From: Bacillus subtilis
GTDB taxonomy: Bacteria > Bacillota > Bacilli > Bacillales > Bacillaceae_C
Reading direction: 5' to 3'
DNA: 64,000 nt
NCBI RefSeq assembly: GCF_008764245.1
Contig: NZ_VTQV01000003.1
Location: forward strand, 1-64,000
A program made the position numbers and the translations under genes. The notes beneath the pieces were generated by a model. It saw nothing but the letters and a program-made list of their open reading frames with translations. It ran no database searches and was not told the origin of the DNA. Positions 46,551 through 55,755 of the stretch are shown here, one piece after another (positions within the stretch are counted from its first letter, which is position 1; each line of letters starts with the position of its first letter).

Positions 46551-47275
46551 GGGCTTCTTCCGTGCGAAATGGGTTTCCCCGCCCAAGAATGGGCTTCTTC
46601 CGTGCAGAATGGGCTTCTCTGCCCAAGAATGGGTTTCTTCCGTGCGGAATGGGTTTCTCTGCCCAGGAATGGGCTTCTTCCGTGCGGAATGGGTTTCTTC
46701 GTCCAAGAATGGGCTTCTTCCGTGCAGAATGGGTTTTTCCGCCCCAGAATGGGCTTCTTTCGTGCAGAATGGGTTTTTCCGCCCAAGAATGGGCTTCTTT
46801 CGTGCAGAATGGGTTTTTCCGCCCCAGAATGGGCTTCTTCCCTGCGGAATGGGTTTCTCCGCCCAGGAATGGGCTTCTTCCGTGCAGAATGGGTTTCTCC
46901 GCCCCAGAATGGGCTTCTTCCGTGCGGAATGGGTTTCTCTGCCCCAGAATGGGCTTCTTCCGTGCAGAATGGGTTCCTCCTCCAAAGAATGGGCTTCTTC
47001 CGTGCGGAATGGGTTTCTTCGCCCCAGAATGGGCTTCTTCCGTGCGGAATGGGTTTCTCTGCCCCAGAATGGGCTTCTTCCGTGCGGAATGGGTTTCTTC
47101 GTCCAAGAATGGGCTTCTTCCGTGCAGAATGGGTTCCTCCACCAAAGAATGGGCTTCTTCCGTGCAGAATGGGTTTCTCCATCCAAGAATAGGTTTTCTT
47201 CCCTCCGCAATGGGTTTCCACTCCCTATGAATGGGTTTCCCCACCCAATAATGAGTTTCTCCACGCCCGAAATGG
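46551..47275 (+). repeat. Large tandem repeat array, 20-bp half-units in a 40-bp composite period
   Basis: About 36 head-to-tail units. Half-unit A is GGGCTTCTTCCGTGCRGAAT and half-unit B is GGGTTTCTCYGCCCMAGAAT; they alternate to give a 40-bp period across most of the array. Spacing is exact from 46551 to about 47190, then 1-bp shifts and substitutions appear at the degV end. Variation is mainly transitions and the CCCAAG/CCCCAG pair. All six reading frames are open across more than 600 bp because the unit contains no stop words, so coding potential is not meaningful. It fills the 894-bp gap between degU and degV. The same core is found at 34990-35262. Confidence 0.95.
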
Positions 47276-47372
47276 GAATCATTTTGTTATCCTTTCAATT
47301 AGTCTTTTCAAAGGAAGGTTTATTCGATAGAATGATGAAAACAAAGTAATTATAAAAATGAGGTTGATAGAA

Positions 47373-48215
47373 ATGAAGACAGCTGTTGTCACAGATAGTA
47401 CTTCATATATACCGAAGCATGTCCGTGAAGCACTTGATATTTATATGATCCCACTTAGTGTTGTGATTAAGGGGGAATCGTACCGAGAAGAGATCGATAT
47501 AACGACGAAAGACTTCTATAACGAAGTGAGAAATGGGGACAAGCTTCCAACAACAACTCAACCACCGATTGGGGAATTTGAAACCTTATTTGCTGAACTG
47601 GCGAAAGATTTTGATGCGATTATCAGTGTTCATCTTTCCAGTGGGATAAGCGGAACGTATCAAGGGGCTGTTGCCGCCGGGGATATGATAAAAGACGCCA
47701 AAGTTTATGCTTATGATTCTGAACTCAGTTGTATGGCCCAAGGATTCTATGTGATCAAAGCCGCAACGATGGCGAAAGAAGGAAAAGAGCCCGCTGAAAT
47801 TCTTGCGGTGTTAGATGAAATGAAGAAACATATGCGTGCCTATTTCATGGTGGATGATCTCACTCATCTTCAACGTGGTGGAAGATTGTCCAGTGCTCAA
47901 GCGATAATAGGAAGCTTACTAAATATTAAGCCCCTTCTACACTTTCAGGATAAAGTGATCGTCCCGTTTGAAAAAATTCGTACACGTAAAAAGGCATTAA
48001 ATAGAATTGTCGATCTATTAGATGAAGATGTCAAAAAAGGAAAAAACCTGCAAGCAACGATTATTCATGCGAATCGTCTAGATGAAGCTGTGGAATGGAA
48101 AGAAGAATTAGCTAAACAATATCCACAAGTTGAATTTAGCATTAGCTATTTTGGTCCTGTAATTGGCACTCATCTAGGTGAAGGGTCCATGGGGCTTGGT
48201 TGGACAATCAAATAG
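47373..48215 (+). CDS. degV: DegV family fatty-acid-binding protein
   Basis: About 280 residues. DegV proteins bind fatty acids and act as FakB-type partners of a fatty-acid kinase. Features: TAVVTDSTSYIPKHV at the N-terminus, PTTTQPPIGEF, the SVHLSSGISGTYQGA loop, AYDSELSCMAQG, DDLTHLQRGGRLS and a C-terminal GPVIGTHLGEGSMGLGW. Preferred start is ATG 47373, with ATGAGGT as the ribosome site; ATG at 47358 would contain it. In B. subtilis degV lies next to degU and comFA; here an array and 8 kb of sugar genes are interposed. Confidence 0.92.
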   Translation: MKTAVVTDSTSYIPKHVREALDIYMIPLSVVIKGESYREEIDITTKDFYNEVRNGDKLPTTTQPPIGEFETLFAELAKDFDAIISVHLSSGISGTYQGAVAAGDMIKDAKVYAYDSELSCMAQGFYVIKAATMAKEGKEPAEILAVLDEMKKHMRAYFMVDDLTHLQRGGRLSSAQAIIGSLLNIKPLLHFQDKVIVPFEKIRTRKKALNRIVDLLDEDVKKGKNLQATIIHANRLDEAVEWKEELAKQYPQVEFSISYFGPVIGTHLGEGSMGLGWTIK

Positions 48216-48340
48216 TTTTTTCAAATATACGACCTCTAGAAATACTTGATTGGTTGTACGACTGACTTGTTTTCTCTGGAGGTTCTTTGTATGGGGTGCA
48301 ATCCTCCAAAGCACTCTATGCGGAATTTAGGGGAGAGCTC

Positions 48341-50110
48341 ATGAATATGACAAAAAGAGAGCGCTTTATGAAAAAAATCTATTTTAATCAGCCCATTAAA
48401 AGAAAGCTGATTATCTTAATCTCCTGTATTATGATTATTTCATTAATGGTAACAGTGGCAGGTTTGCAACTTGCTTTTCATAGCTACGATGAACAATTAT
48501 ATGTAAAATCTGCCCAAGTCTTGAATATGTCAGCGGATAATATCGAGAATGAGTTGAAAAACATCGAGAATGTTTCCTATACGATTGCAACGGATCCACT
48601 GATTCAACAACACCTAATCAACTTAAGAGCTGAACAGACTGAATATGAAAAACATTTAATTCGTTCAAAAATCACGGATAAAGTGTTAAATCTAATTAAT
48701 TCGGAAAGTTATATTGAGGCTGTCCATATCGTGGATGCCCATGGGGAGCCGCATATTGCCGGGAAAAGACCAAGGAAACTCCCAACTGATGTCATGGAAG
48801 CTATTACATCCCAGTCAAAGACGGCGTCCGGGAGTCATATCTGGTTAGATCAGCTTGAGAGTGATATTACCCTTGTTTCCACACGGGAAGTTAGAAAATT
48901 TCAAGATTTAAGTTTTGATCATCTTGGCGCTGTAATCATTCGTGTGGACACAGATAAATTAATCCGACATTTTATGGAAATCTCCCAAAAGATGGAAGGG
49001 TATTTTCTGATTATGAATCACGCAGGCGAGCCTATTTATCCACTTGAATCAGAAGAGATGGGGAAAAAGATATGGATGGAACAAAATGATGCAGGATATC
49101 GTATCCAAACCACCAATCAGCGTAAATATTTTATTGTGCAAATGCAATCAAACTTTTCTAATTGGACGTATTTCAATGTCATCCCTTTTGACCAGATTTT
49201 TCGCCATATCCTCTTTATTAAAACAAGTGTTCCAATTTTATTTATTCTTATGTTTGTTTCTGTGCTATTCATTGCCATTAAATTCGCTAAAAGTATTACA
49301 AATCCATTAGAAAATTTAGCGGCTGGAATGAAATATATTCAAAAGGGGAATTTTAGCAAAGCAAAAAGTGAAATTTTATATATGCCGAAGCTTCACAAAG
49401 ATGAAGTGGGGGAATTACATAAAAATTTCTTAGACATGACGCAACAAATTGATGATTTAATTCATGCCAATTATTCCAAACAAATTATGATCAAAGAAAC
49501 GGAATTTAAAGCATTGCAGGCACAAATTAATCCGCACTTTCTCTACAATACATTGGAATCGATTAACTGGTTAGCGAAGAGCAATCGGCAAATGCAAATT
49601 TCAAATATGGTGGAATCGCTTGGTTACTTATTGCGTAATTCCATGAGCTGGAAGGAGCCACTTGTTACGATTGAAGAGGAGCTAAACATCGTTAAAAATT
49701 ATGTCATTATTCAAAAATACCGTTTTGAAGAAAGACTAAATTTCCATATAGATGTGGATTCAAGCTTATTCCCATATAAAATACCGAAACTAACTTTACA
49801 GCCTTTAATTGAAAATGCCATCCACTATGCTTTGGAACCTATGATTGAACCTTGTTTGATTACGATCAGCTCTAAGAAAGAAGAGCGGACGATAGAATTA
49901 ATCGTTATAGATAACGGACCGGGAATGGATGAAGCACTCCTAGATCAAGTAAGAAACTACAAAGTTCAAACAAGGGGACAAGGGATCGGCTTAAAAAATA
50001 TCGATGAGCGGATTAAGCGATTATTTGGTGAAGAATATGGAATACGAATCGAAGCTGAGCCAAATGTGGGGACATCCATACACATTCTATTGCCATATGA
50101 TAAAGGGTGA
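48341..50110 (+). CDS. YesM-type sensor histidine kinase (system 2)
   Basis: About 589 residues. A membrane helix near residues 25-45, an extracellular sensor region, a second helix near 290-312, a HAMP linker (AAGMKYIQKGNFSKAK), the kinase segment FKALQAQINPHFLYNTLESINW with its His, and an ATP-binding domain with DNGPGMD and GQGIGLKNIDERI. ATG at 48341 with GGGGAGAG upstream is preferred. The regulator gene starts eight bases past its stop. It probably controls importer 3, which lies beyond the toxin-antitoxin pair. Confidence 0.9.
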   Translation: MNMTKRERFMKKIYFNQPIKRKLIILISCIMIISLMVTVAGLQLAFHSYDEQLYVKSAQVLNMSADNIENELKNIENVSYTIATDPLIQQHLINLRAEQTEYEKHLIRSKITDKVLNLINSESYIEAVHIVDAHGEPHIAGKRPRKLPTDVMEAITSQSKTASGSHIWLDQLESDITLVSTREVRKFQDLSFDHLGAVIIRVDTDKLIRHFMEISQKMEGYFLIMNHAGEPIYPLESEEMGKKIWMEQNDAGYRIQTTNQRKYFIVQMQSNFSNWTYFNVIPFDQIFRHILFIKTSVPILFILMFVSVLFIAIKFAKSITNPLENLAAGMKYIQKGNFSKAKSEILYMPKLHKDEVGELHKNFLDMTQQIDDLIHANYSKQIMIKETEFKALQAQINPHFLYNTLESINWLAKSNRQMQISNMVESLGYLLRNSMSWKEPLVTIEEELNIVKNYVIIQKYRFEERLNFHIDVDSSLFPYKIPKLTLQPLIENAIHYALEPMIEPCLITISSKKEERTIELIVIDNGPGMDEALLDQVRNYKVQTRGQGIGLKNIDERIKRLFGEEYGIRIEAEPNVGTSIHILLPYDKG

Positions 50111-50117
50111 GATCATA

Positions 50118-51659
50118 ATGTATAAAGTTTTACTTGTTGATGATGAGCGGATTATTCTTGAGGGGATTTCCAACTTTATCGAGTGGGAAACCTATCAAAC
50201 AACATTAATAGGAACAGCAAAAAATGGGGTAGAAGCATATCAAATAATCGAAAAAGAGCTTCCAGATATTGTCATCACCGATATCAAAATGCCAGGAATG
50301 AATGGTGTAGAATTAGTTGAGAAAGTTCATGAAAAGTATCCTGAAATCCATTTTATCATGCTTTCCGGTTTTGCTGAATTTGATTATGCAAAACAGGCGA
50401 TGCAATATGGTGTGAAGCATTATTTACTGAAACCCTGTAACGAGAATAGTATTATTCAAGCTTTAAAGGAATGTATAGAAGAGATCGAAAAGATAGCGAG
50501 TCACTACCGATTTATTCAAGAAATGAATGAGAAATTAGAAAAAATGCTTCCATATGCAAAGGAACAACTTCTAAAAGAATTTGTCACAAGTGAAAGCTAT
50601 GGAAATAAAGAATTGGAGTATTACCAACGAATTTTTCGTATGGAGTTGCGTGATCCTCTCATTAAACTTGTGCTTTTCCAAATCGAGGATTTTTTTGATT
50701 ATGAACACTTATTTGCCATTAAAAACATTTCGGAGCATCTCTTTGAAAATATGATTCTTAGTTGCACGGTGGGAGAGCATGTTTTACTTGTGATTGGCAT
50801 TTCGTCGCAAACAGACAATTTGCATGACCAAATGGAGCAGATTCGTGAACGTTTTTTTCAATATTATCAAAAGGATATAACGATTGCTGTTAGTGAAGCA
50901 GGAAGAATGATTGCGGTAAGAAAGCTTTATAAACAAACATTAGAGTGTCTACAGCACCGCTTCTATTTAGGCGAAGGGAGCATTATTACTAAAGACGATA
51001 TTTCAACTCAAACCGTGCAGGAAGACGATCTGCAATATGATCAGCAAAAGTTTTGTTTATTGGTAAAATCGGGACGGTGGGATGATGCCAGAAAAGAATT
51101 GGAACAATTTTTTCAACAGCTCGTACAACTTCGTCTAGATATCCAAACCACTAAATCCTATTGTGTTCAGCTTTTTAATGGAATGATTCGGATGTGCCAT
51201 CCAGAACAAATGAAGGAATATTTGCTTATCATGCCGCAACTATTAGAAATGGAAACCATTCAAAGTATGCATACTTTATTTGCAAAGGTTGCAAAAGAAA
51301 TAAGCCTTCATTTCTATCAGCAAAATAAAAGTAAACATTCCGCGATTATTCAAAAGGTCCTGCACATTATTGAAAAAGAAATCGGCAATCAGAATCTTTC
51401 TCTTAATTTTATCGCCAATGAAAGAATGTTTATGAGCCCGGATTATTTAGGCAAGCTTTTTAAAAAAGAAATGGGGGAGCGTTTTTCTACTTATATTACG
51501 AGGATTAGAGTGGAGCGGGCGATTGAGATGATTGATCGGGAAAAGGATGTCAAAGTTTTTGAAGTGGCCGAAAAGCTCGGTTTCACAGATTCCCAGTATT
51601 TTAGCCAAGTATTTAAGAAACAAACAGGATTGACTCCTTCGGAATATAGGAAGGGTTAA
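50118..51659 (+). CDS. YesN-type response regulator with AraC DNA-binding domain (system 2)
   Basis: About 513 residues. Receiver domain with LLVDDERI and the phosphoacceptor Asp in DIVITDIKMPGMNG, a long middle region, and a C-terminal AraC helix-turn-helix pair (NLSLNFIANERMFMSPDYLGKLF and VFEVAEKLGFTDSQYFSQVFKKQTG). ATG at 50118 with AAAGGGTGA upstream is preferred over in-frame starts within the kinase gene. It is paralogous in layout to the regulator at 23183-24697. Its likely targets are the importer 3 genes. Confidence 0.92.
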   Translation: MYKVLLVDDERIILEGISNFIEWETYQTTLIGTAKNGVEAYQIIEKELPDIVITDIKMPGMNGVELVEKVHEKYPEIHFIMLSGFAEFDYAKQAMQYGVKHYLLKPCNENSIIQALKECIEEIEKIASHYRFIQEMNEKLEKMLPYAKEQLLKEFVTSESYGNKELEYYQRIFRMELRDPLIKLVLFQIEDFFDYEHLFAIKNISEHLFENMILSCTVGEHVLLVIGISSQTDNLHDQMEQIRERFFQYYQKDITIAVSEAGRMIAVRKLYKQTLECLQHRFYLGEGSIITKDDISTQTVQEDDLQYDQQKFCLLVKSGRWDDARKELEQFFQQLVQLRLDIQTTKSYCVQLFNGMIRMCHPEQMKEYLLIMPQLLEMETIQSMHTLFAKVAKEISLHFYQQNKSKHSAIIQKVLHIIEKEIGNQNLSLNFIANERMFMSPDYLGKLFKKEMGERFSTYITRIRVERAIEMIDREKDVKVFEVAEKLGFTDSQYFSQVFKKQTGLTPSEYRKG

Positions 51660-51684
51660 GAGGGAAAGGTTATTCGTTTGTTTT

Positions 51685-51927
51685 TCATGTTTTTATGATA
51701 TCTATTAGTAGTTGATCATCTTCCAGTTTATAGACTACCCTTATACTTCCTACTCTTAGTCGAAAAGTGGGTTCTGAAGCACCCTTTAGTAGCTTCACAT
51801 CCTTGTTTGTGTTGTCTCTAGGGTTTTCAGCCAATTGTAGGAGACTATGTTTAAGCCTTTTCTTCGTCACGGAATCTTGTTTATTAAAAAACTTCTTGGC
51901 TTTTTTGGTAAATTCAATACTATACAT
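51685..51927 (-). CDS. RelE/ParE family toxin
   Basis: About 80 residues with the small RelE/ParE fold pattern: MYSIEFTKKAKKFFNKQ, then a helix, LLQLAENPRD, VKLLKGASEPTFRLRVGSIRVVYKLEDDQLLIDII. RelE-like toxins cut mRNA on the ribosome; ParE-like ones poison gyrase; the sequence alone does not separate them. The ATG overlaps the antitoxin stop (GATGTATAG), so translation is coupled. It stands on the opposite strand between the YesN-type gene and importer 3. Confidence 0.87.
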   Translation of the reverse strand: MYSIEFTKKAKKFFNKQDSVTKKRLKHSLLQLAENPRDNTNKDVKLLKGASEPTFRLRVGSIRVVYKLEDDQLLIDIIKT

Positions 51928-52141
51928 CCGAATCACCAAACACTTCCTCAAAGCTATATGTTTCTCCTCGTTTTATCTCCTCAAGACCTTCATTAATCTC
52001 TTTGATCTCTTCGTCAGTTAATTCCTCCTCTTCAAGAGTGTCAAAAAACATTTGTTTGTAATATTTTTCTAACTGTTCTTGGTCTAATTTATCAACAAAT
52101 TCTTTTACTTGCTTTCTTTTTTCTTCGATGCTCATTGCCAA
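51920..52141 (-). CDS. Antitoxin of the RelE/ParE-type pair
   Basis: 73 residues, acidic, mostly helical (SIEEKRKQVKEFVDKLDQEQLEKYYKQ, LEEEELTDEEIKEINEGLEEIKRGE). It precedes and overlaps the toxin, the classical antitoxin-first order. The TTG at 52141 is the likely start: GGAG lies nine bases before it but 15 before the next ATG. No standard ribbon-helix-helix or HTH motif is clear, so autoregulation is uncertain. The promoter is presumably within 52142-52200. Confidence 0.82.
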   Translation of the reverse strand: MAMSIEEKRKQVKEFVDKLDQEQLEKYYKQMFFDTLEEEELTDEEIKEINEGLEEIKRGETYSFEEVFGDSDV

Positions 52142-52412
52142 TTTTAATCACTCCTTTTTGCTTTATTATACCACATGAACGAAATATAAATGCTGATACC
52201 TTGTTTTTTATTTTATCAACTGCCAGCGGGTTACCTTTGCAGTAGGTGCTATGTTCTTACTCGCACTAATTAGAATGTTTCTAACCAATTTTTAGGAATA
52301 CGACAGAGCACCTAGACATTTCATTTTTAAACCCTAGTTTTTCGGTGAGAATCTAACTTAAGAGAAAAAAGTCCTTTTTCTCTCCTTTTTAAACAATTAG
52401 AACTGTTTTTTC

Positions 52413-52463
52413 TATAATGGAAAGAACGGTTTTTTTGCTATACTATATTTGCAATCGCTTACA
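52413..52463 (+). promoter_or_regulatory. Promoter and cre site of importer 3
   Basis: Two -10-like sequences, TATAAT (52413-52418) and TATACT (52439-52444), precede TGCAATCGCTTACA at 52450-52463, which fully matches the CcpA site consensus TGNAANCGNTNNCA. The site overlaps the expected transcription start, 30 bp before the gene, where CcpA would block initiation. The remainder of the 351-bp gap (52142-52492) shows no gene. Confidence 0.68.
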
Positions 52464-52492
52464 AGGGACAGGAAAAGGGGAGGAGATTTACT

Positions 52493-53797
52493 TTGAAAAA
52501 AGGCCTAGTTTTCATTTTAGGAATGTTGCTCGTTTTTGGATTAGCGGCATGCGGTAGCAATGATAAGACTCCGGCAGGCTCAAATGATCAATCAGGTAAA
52601 GATGATAAAAATTCAGATGAAGAAGTGACATTACGAATCGCCTGGTGGGGTGACCAGACAAGACATGATTATACAAATGAAGTGATTAAACTTTTCCAAG
52701 AGAAAAATCCAAATGTAAAAGTTGAGGCGGAATATGCAAGTTGGGATGATTACTGGCAGAAGCTCGCTCCACAGGCAGCAGCCAATGAATTGCCCGATAT
52801 TATTCAGATGGATCTCTCGTATATCTCTCAATATGCGAAAAATAATCAATTAGCTGACTTAAAACCATACTTTGGTGAACAAATTGATACATCAAATATT
52901 GCTGATACGATTATTTCAGGTGGAGAAGTTGGTGATGGTGTCTATGGATTTAACGCAGGCGTTAATGCCCTAGGTTTTAATTATGATCCAGAGATGCTAA
53001 AGGAAATTGGCGTGGATGCTATTCCGGAAGATTGGACATGGGATGATTATCAAGAAATATCGGCTAAAGCTAAAGATGCGGGTATTTACTTTGATACTGG
53101 CATGAAAGCAGATGTGTTCTTAAACTATTATCTTCGTACACAAGGGAAGCGTCTTTATGCAGAAGATGGTTCGGGATTAGGGTATGACGATGATCAATTA
53201 TTTGTTGATTTCTTTACGATGCTTAAAGGACAGGTAGACAATGGCTTAACACCAACACCTGACCATCTAGCTCAATTAACAGGCATTGAAGATGATCCTG
53301 TCGTGAAACAAGAAGGTGTAGGGATCTGGCAATGGTCCAATCAATTTGTCGGCTTACAACAAGTAGCAGATCGTCCAATGGAAATAGCGCCGATGCCTGG
53401 GCCAGGTGCGAAAGATGGCTTATTCCTAAAGCCTAGTATGTTCTGGTCTATGTCGGAAAACTCGAAACATAAAGAAGCAGCAGCACAATTTATCGATTTC
53501 TTTATAAATGATGTGGAGGCAAATAAATTAATTTTAGGCGAACGGGGTGTACCTGTTTCTTCTGAAATAAAAGAAGCTCTGAAATCGGAAGTATCAGATG
53601 CGCAAGCCCAAGTCTTTGATTATATCGAATGGGCGGAAGAAAATAGTTCACCAATGGGCGCACCAGACCCTACTCAAGCTGGACAGGTTATCGAACTACT
53701 CGATAGCTTATCAGAACAGATGAACTATGGAGAAATTAGTCCAGAGGATGCGGCTAAGAACTTTAGGCAACAAGCGGAAAGTATTTTAGGAAATTAA
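52493..53797 (+). CDS. Sugar-binding lipoprotein (importer 3)
   Basis: 434 residues. The lipobox GLAACGS puts the mature Cys near residue 20, followed by a Ser/Asp/Lys linker. The solute-binding body has LRIAWWGDQTRHDYTNEVIKLF, ELPDIIQMDLSYISQY and a C-terminal helix bundle. The start is TTG with GGGGAGGAG upstream. The substrate is unknown. A strong hairpin lies between this gene and the permeases, which may raise its level relative to them, as for malE. Adjacent to the second YesMN system. Confidence 0.9.
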   Translation: MKKGLVFILGMLLVFGLAACGSNDKTPAGSNDQSGKDDKNSDEEVTLRIAWWGDQTRHDYTNEVIKLFQEKNPNVKVEAEYASWDDYWQKLAPQAAANELPDIIQMDLSYISQYAKNNQLADLKPYFGEQIDTSNIADTIISGGEVGDGVYGFNAGVNALGFNYDPEMLKEIGVDAIPEDWTWDDYQEISAKAKDAGIYFDTGMKADVFLNYYLRTQGKRLYAEDGSGLGYDDDQLFVDFFTMLKGQVDNGLTPTPDHLAQLTGIEDDPVVKQEGVGIWQWSNQFVGLQQVADRPMEIAPMPGPGAKDGLFLKPSMFWSMSENSKHKEAAAQFIDFFINDVEANKLILGERGVPVSSEIKEALKSEVSDAQAQVFDYIEWAEENSSPMGAPDPTQAGQVIELLDSLSEQMNYGEISPEDAAKNFRQQAESILGN

Positions 53798-53807
53798 ATG
53801 ATAAAGC

Positions 53808-53836
53808 TGATAGCTGATCCTATTGATCAGCTATCA
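53808..53836 (+). terminator. Intergenic hairpin after the importer 3 binding protein
   Basis: TGATAGCTGATC pairs perfectly with GATCAGCTATCA around CTATT; no T-run follows. It is more likely a 3'-stabilising or partial termination structure between the binding-protein and permease genes than a full terminator. Confidence 0.7.
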
Positions 53837-53869
53837 AACCTTCAAAATCAATGGGAAGGGGATGAGTAA

Positions 53870-54766
53870 ATGAGTGTGCGCTTACGGGATAATTTATGGG
53901 GTTACTTTTTTATCGGGCCATTTATTATAGGCTTTTTAGCGTTTACCTTAATTCCAATCGTTTCCTCTTTATACTTTTCATTTACTTCGTATGATTTGTT
54001 TTCAGCGCCGAGATGGATCGGGCTAGATAACTTTAAAAAAATGTTTACCGATGATCCACGATATTTGCAGTCATTAAAAGTGACCTTTATTTATGTGTTT
54101 GGTGGTGTACCACTTCGATTGGCTTTCGCTTTATTAGTCGCCATGTTGCTAAACACAGCTTCCAGAGCGGTCGGTCTTTATCGAACGATGTATTATTTAC
54201 CATCCCTTATCGGTGGGAGTGTCGCTGTTGCGATTATGTGGCGTAATATTTTTGGGGATGAAGGAATCATTAACTTAGCGTTACAGTTAATCGGCGTGGA
54301 TGCCATTCGCTGGTTTGGGAATCCTACCGCAGCGCTTTGGATGCTTATTTTTCTATCAATCTGGCAATTTGGTTCTTCCATGTTGATCTTTTTGGCCGGT
54401 TTAAAGTCAATTCCGCAAAGTTATTATGAAGCAGCCAGTGTAGATGGCGCTAATTTTATGCAAAAGTTTGTGAAAATTACTCTACCTATGCTTAGTCCTG
54501 TGATGTTATTCAATGCGATTATGCAGACCATTGGTGCCTTCATGACATTTGTTCCTGCCTTTATTATTTCAAAGGGTACGGGGGGACCGCTAGACGGGAC
54601 ACTTCTTTACTCACTGTATTTATTCAAGCAAGGGTTCGAATTTTTTAATATGGGTTATGCATCCGCAATGGCTTGGGTGATGCTAATCATTATTGCTATT
54701 TTAACATCGATTATCTTTGCTACATCGAAATTTTGGGTGCATTATGAGTCAGAAGGAGGCAGGTAA
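53870..54766 (+). CDS. Sugar ABC transporter permease, MalF/UgpA type (importer 3)
   Basis: 298 residues with six membrane helices. [32 protein letters not shown] and the EAA loop [24 protein letters not shown] identify a CUT1 permease. A GGAAGGGGATGAG site precedes the ATG. The next permease starts two bases after its stop, indicating coupling. Confidence 0.9.
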   Translation: MSVRLRDNLWGYFFIGPFIIGFLAFTLIPIVSSLYFSFTSYDLFSAPRWIGLDNFKKMFTDDPRYLQSLKVTFIYVFGGVPLRLAFALLVAMLLNTASRAVGLYRTMYYLPSLIGGSVAVAIMWRNIFGDEGIINLALQLIGVDAIRWFGNPTAALWMLIFLSIWQFGSSMLIFLAGLKSIPQSYYEAASVDGANFMQKFVKITLPMLSPVMLFNAIMQTIGAFMTFVPAFIISKGTGGPLDGTLLYSLYLFKQGFEFFNMGYASAMAWVMLIIIAILTSIIFATSKFWVHYESEGGR

Positions 54767-54768
54767 CC

Positions 54769-55674
54769 ATGCAGGAATTAAATTCTAAGGAAATGGTACA
54801 GCATGATACGAAAAAAAGCATTGGCAAACGCCGGCCTTCTAAGTTAAAGCCGAAGTATATTTTATATCATGTTTTAGTTGGTGGTTTTGCGATCTTGTTG
54901 CTATACCCGGTCATTTGGCTAATCATGAGTTCCTTTAAAGTCAGTGAGCAAATTTTTATTACGGCTGATTCTTTAATTCCTAAGCCCTTTATTCTCGATA
55001 ATTTTGCCCAAGGCTGGCAAGGGTTTGGTGGCCACTCCTTTGGTGTATTTATCAAAAATACTTTAGTATTTGTTTTCTTAGTGTTGATTGGACATTTAGT
55101 TTCCTGTTCGTTAATTGCGTTCGGATTTGCTAGGATCAAGTTTGCTGGAAGAGGATTTTGGTTTGCGATTATGCTTGTAACGCTCATGTTGCCGTATGAA
55201 GTTGTCATGATTCCGCAATACATTATTTTCGCCAAATTAGATTGGTTGAATTCCCTGAAGCCACTGGTTGTACCAGCTTATTTTGGTCATCCTTTTTTCA
55301 TCTTCCTGCTGGTTCAGTTTATTCGAACGATTCCAAGGGAACTAGATGAGGCTGCGACTATTGATGGTTGTAATACATTCGGCATCTATCGGCGAATCAT
55401 TTTACCTTTGATTACACCCGCGTTAGCGACTACAGCGATATTCACTTTTTATTGGACTTGGGATAATTTGCTTGGACCAGTGCTGTATTTAAATAGTCCT
55501 AGTAAATATACCGTTTCGATGGCACTAAATATGTTCTTAAGTAATGAAACGGTATCAAATTGGGGAGCGATGTTCGCCATGTCTGTTGTCACACTGATTC
55601 CCGTGTTTGTGATCTTCTTTATATTTCAACGCTATGTTGTCGATGGCATTAGTACGAGTGGTTTGAAAGGATGA
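54769..55674 (+). CDS. Sugar ABC transporter permease, MalG/UgpE type (importer 3)
   Basis: 301 residues. A basic N-terminal stretch ([16 protein letters not shown]) precedes six membrane helices. EAA loop [24 protein letters not shown], and a C-terminus [18 protein letters not shown] typical of MalG-like proteins. Second half of the importer 3 channel. No ATPase gene is near. Confidence 0.9.
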   Translation: MQELNSKEMVQHDTKKSIGKRRPSKLKPKYILYHVLVGGFAILLLYPVIWLIMSSFKVSEQIFITADSLIPKPFILDNFAQGWQGFGGHSFGVFIKNTLVFVFLVLIGHLVSCSLIAFGFARIKFAGRGFWFAIMLVTLMLPYEVVMIPQYIIFAKLDWLNSLKPLVVPAYFGHPFFIFLLVQFIRTIPRELDEAATIDGCNTFGIYRRIILPLITPALATTAIFTFYWTWDNLLGPVLYLNSPSKYTVSMALNMFLSNETVSNWGAMFAMSVVTLIPVFVIFFIFQRYVVDGISTSGLKG

Positions 55675-55696
55675 GTTCAGCGGAGAATTGATTCTA

Positions 55697-55720
55697 GGGT
55701 AATTACCTAGGTAATTGCCC
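55697..55720 (+). terminator. Hairpin between importer 3 and yesL
   Basis: GGGTAATTACC pairs with GGTAATTGCCC (11 bp with one G-T pair) around TA. There is no T-run. It may limit read-through into the YesL-like gene. Confidence 0.55.
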
Positions 55721-55755
55721 CGGAAAATCCACATGCCGGAAGGAGGAATAGCAAA

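Noticed and set aside
46551-47275. CRISPR array
   Set aside because: Both 20-bp half-units are conserved; there are no unique spacers and no cas genes nearby.
46450-47349. Six long overlapping reading frames of about 200-270 codons as repetitive proteins
   Set aside because: They occur in all six frames and follow from a stop-free 20-bp repeat unit; none has a ribosome site or a non-repetitive domain.
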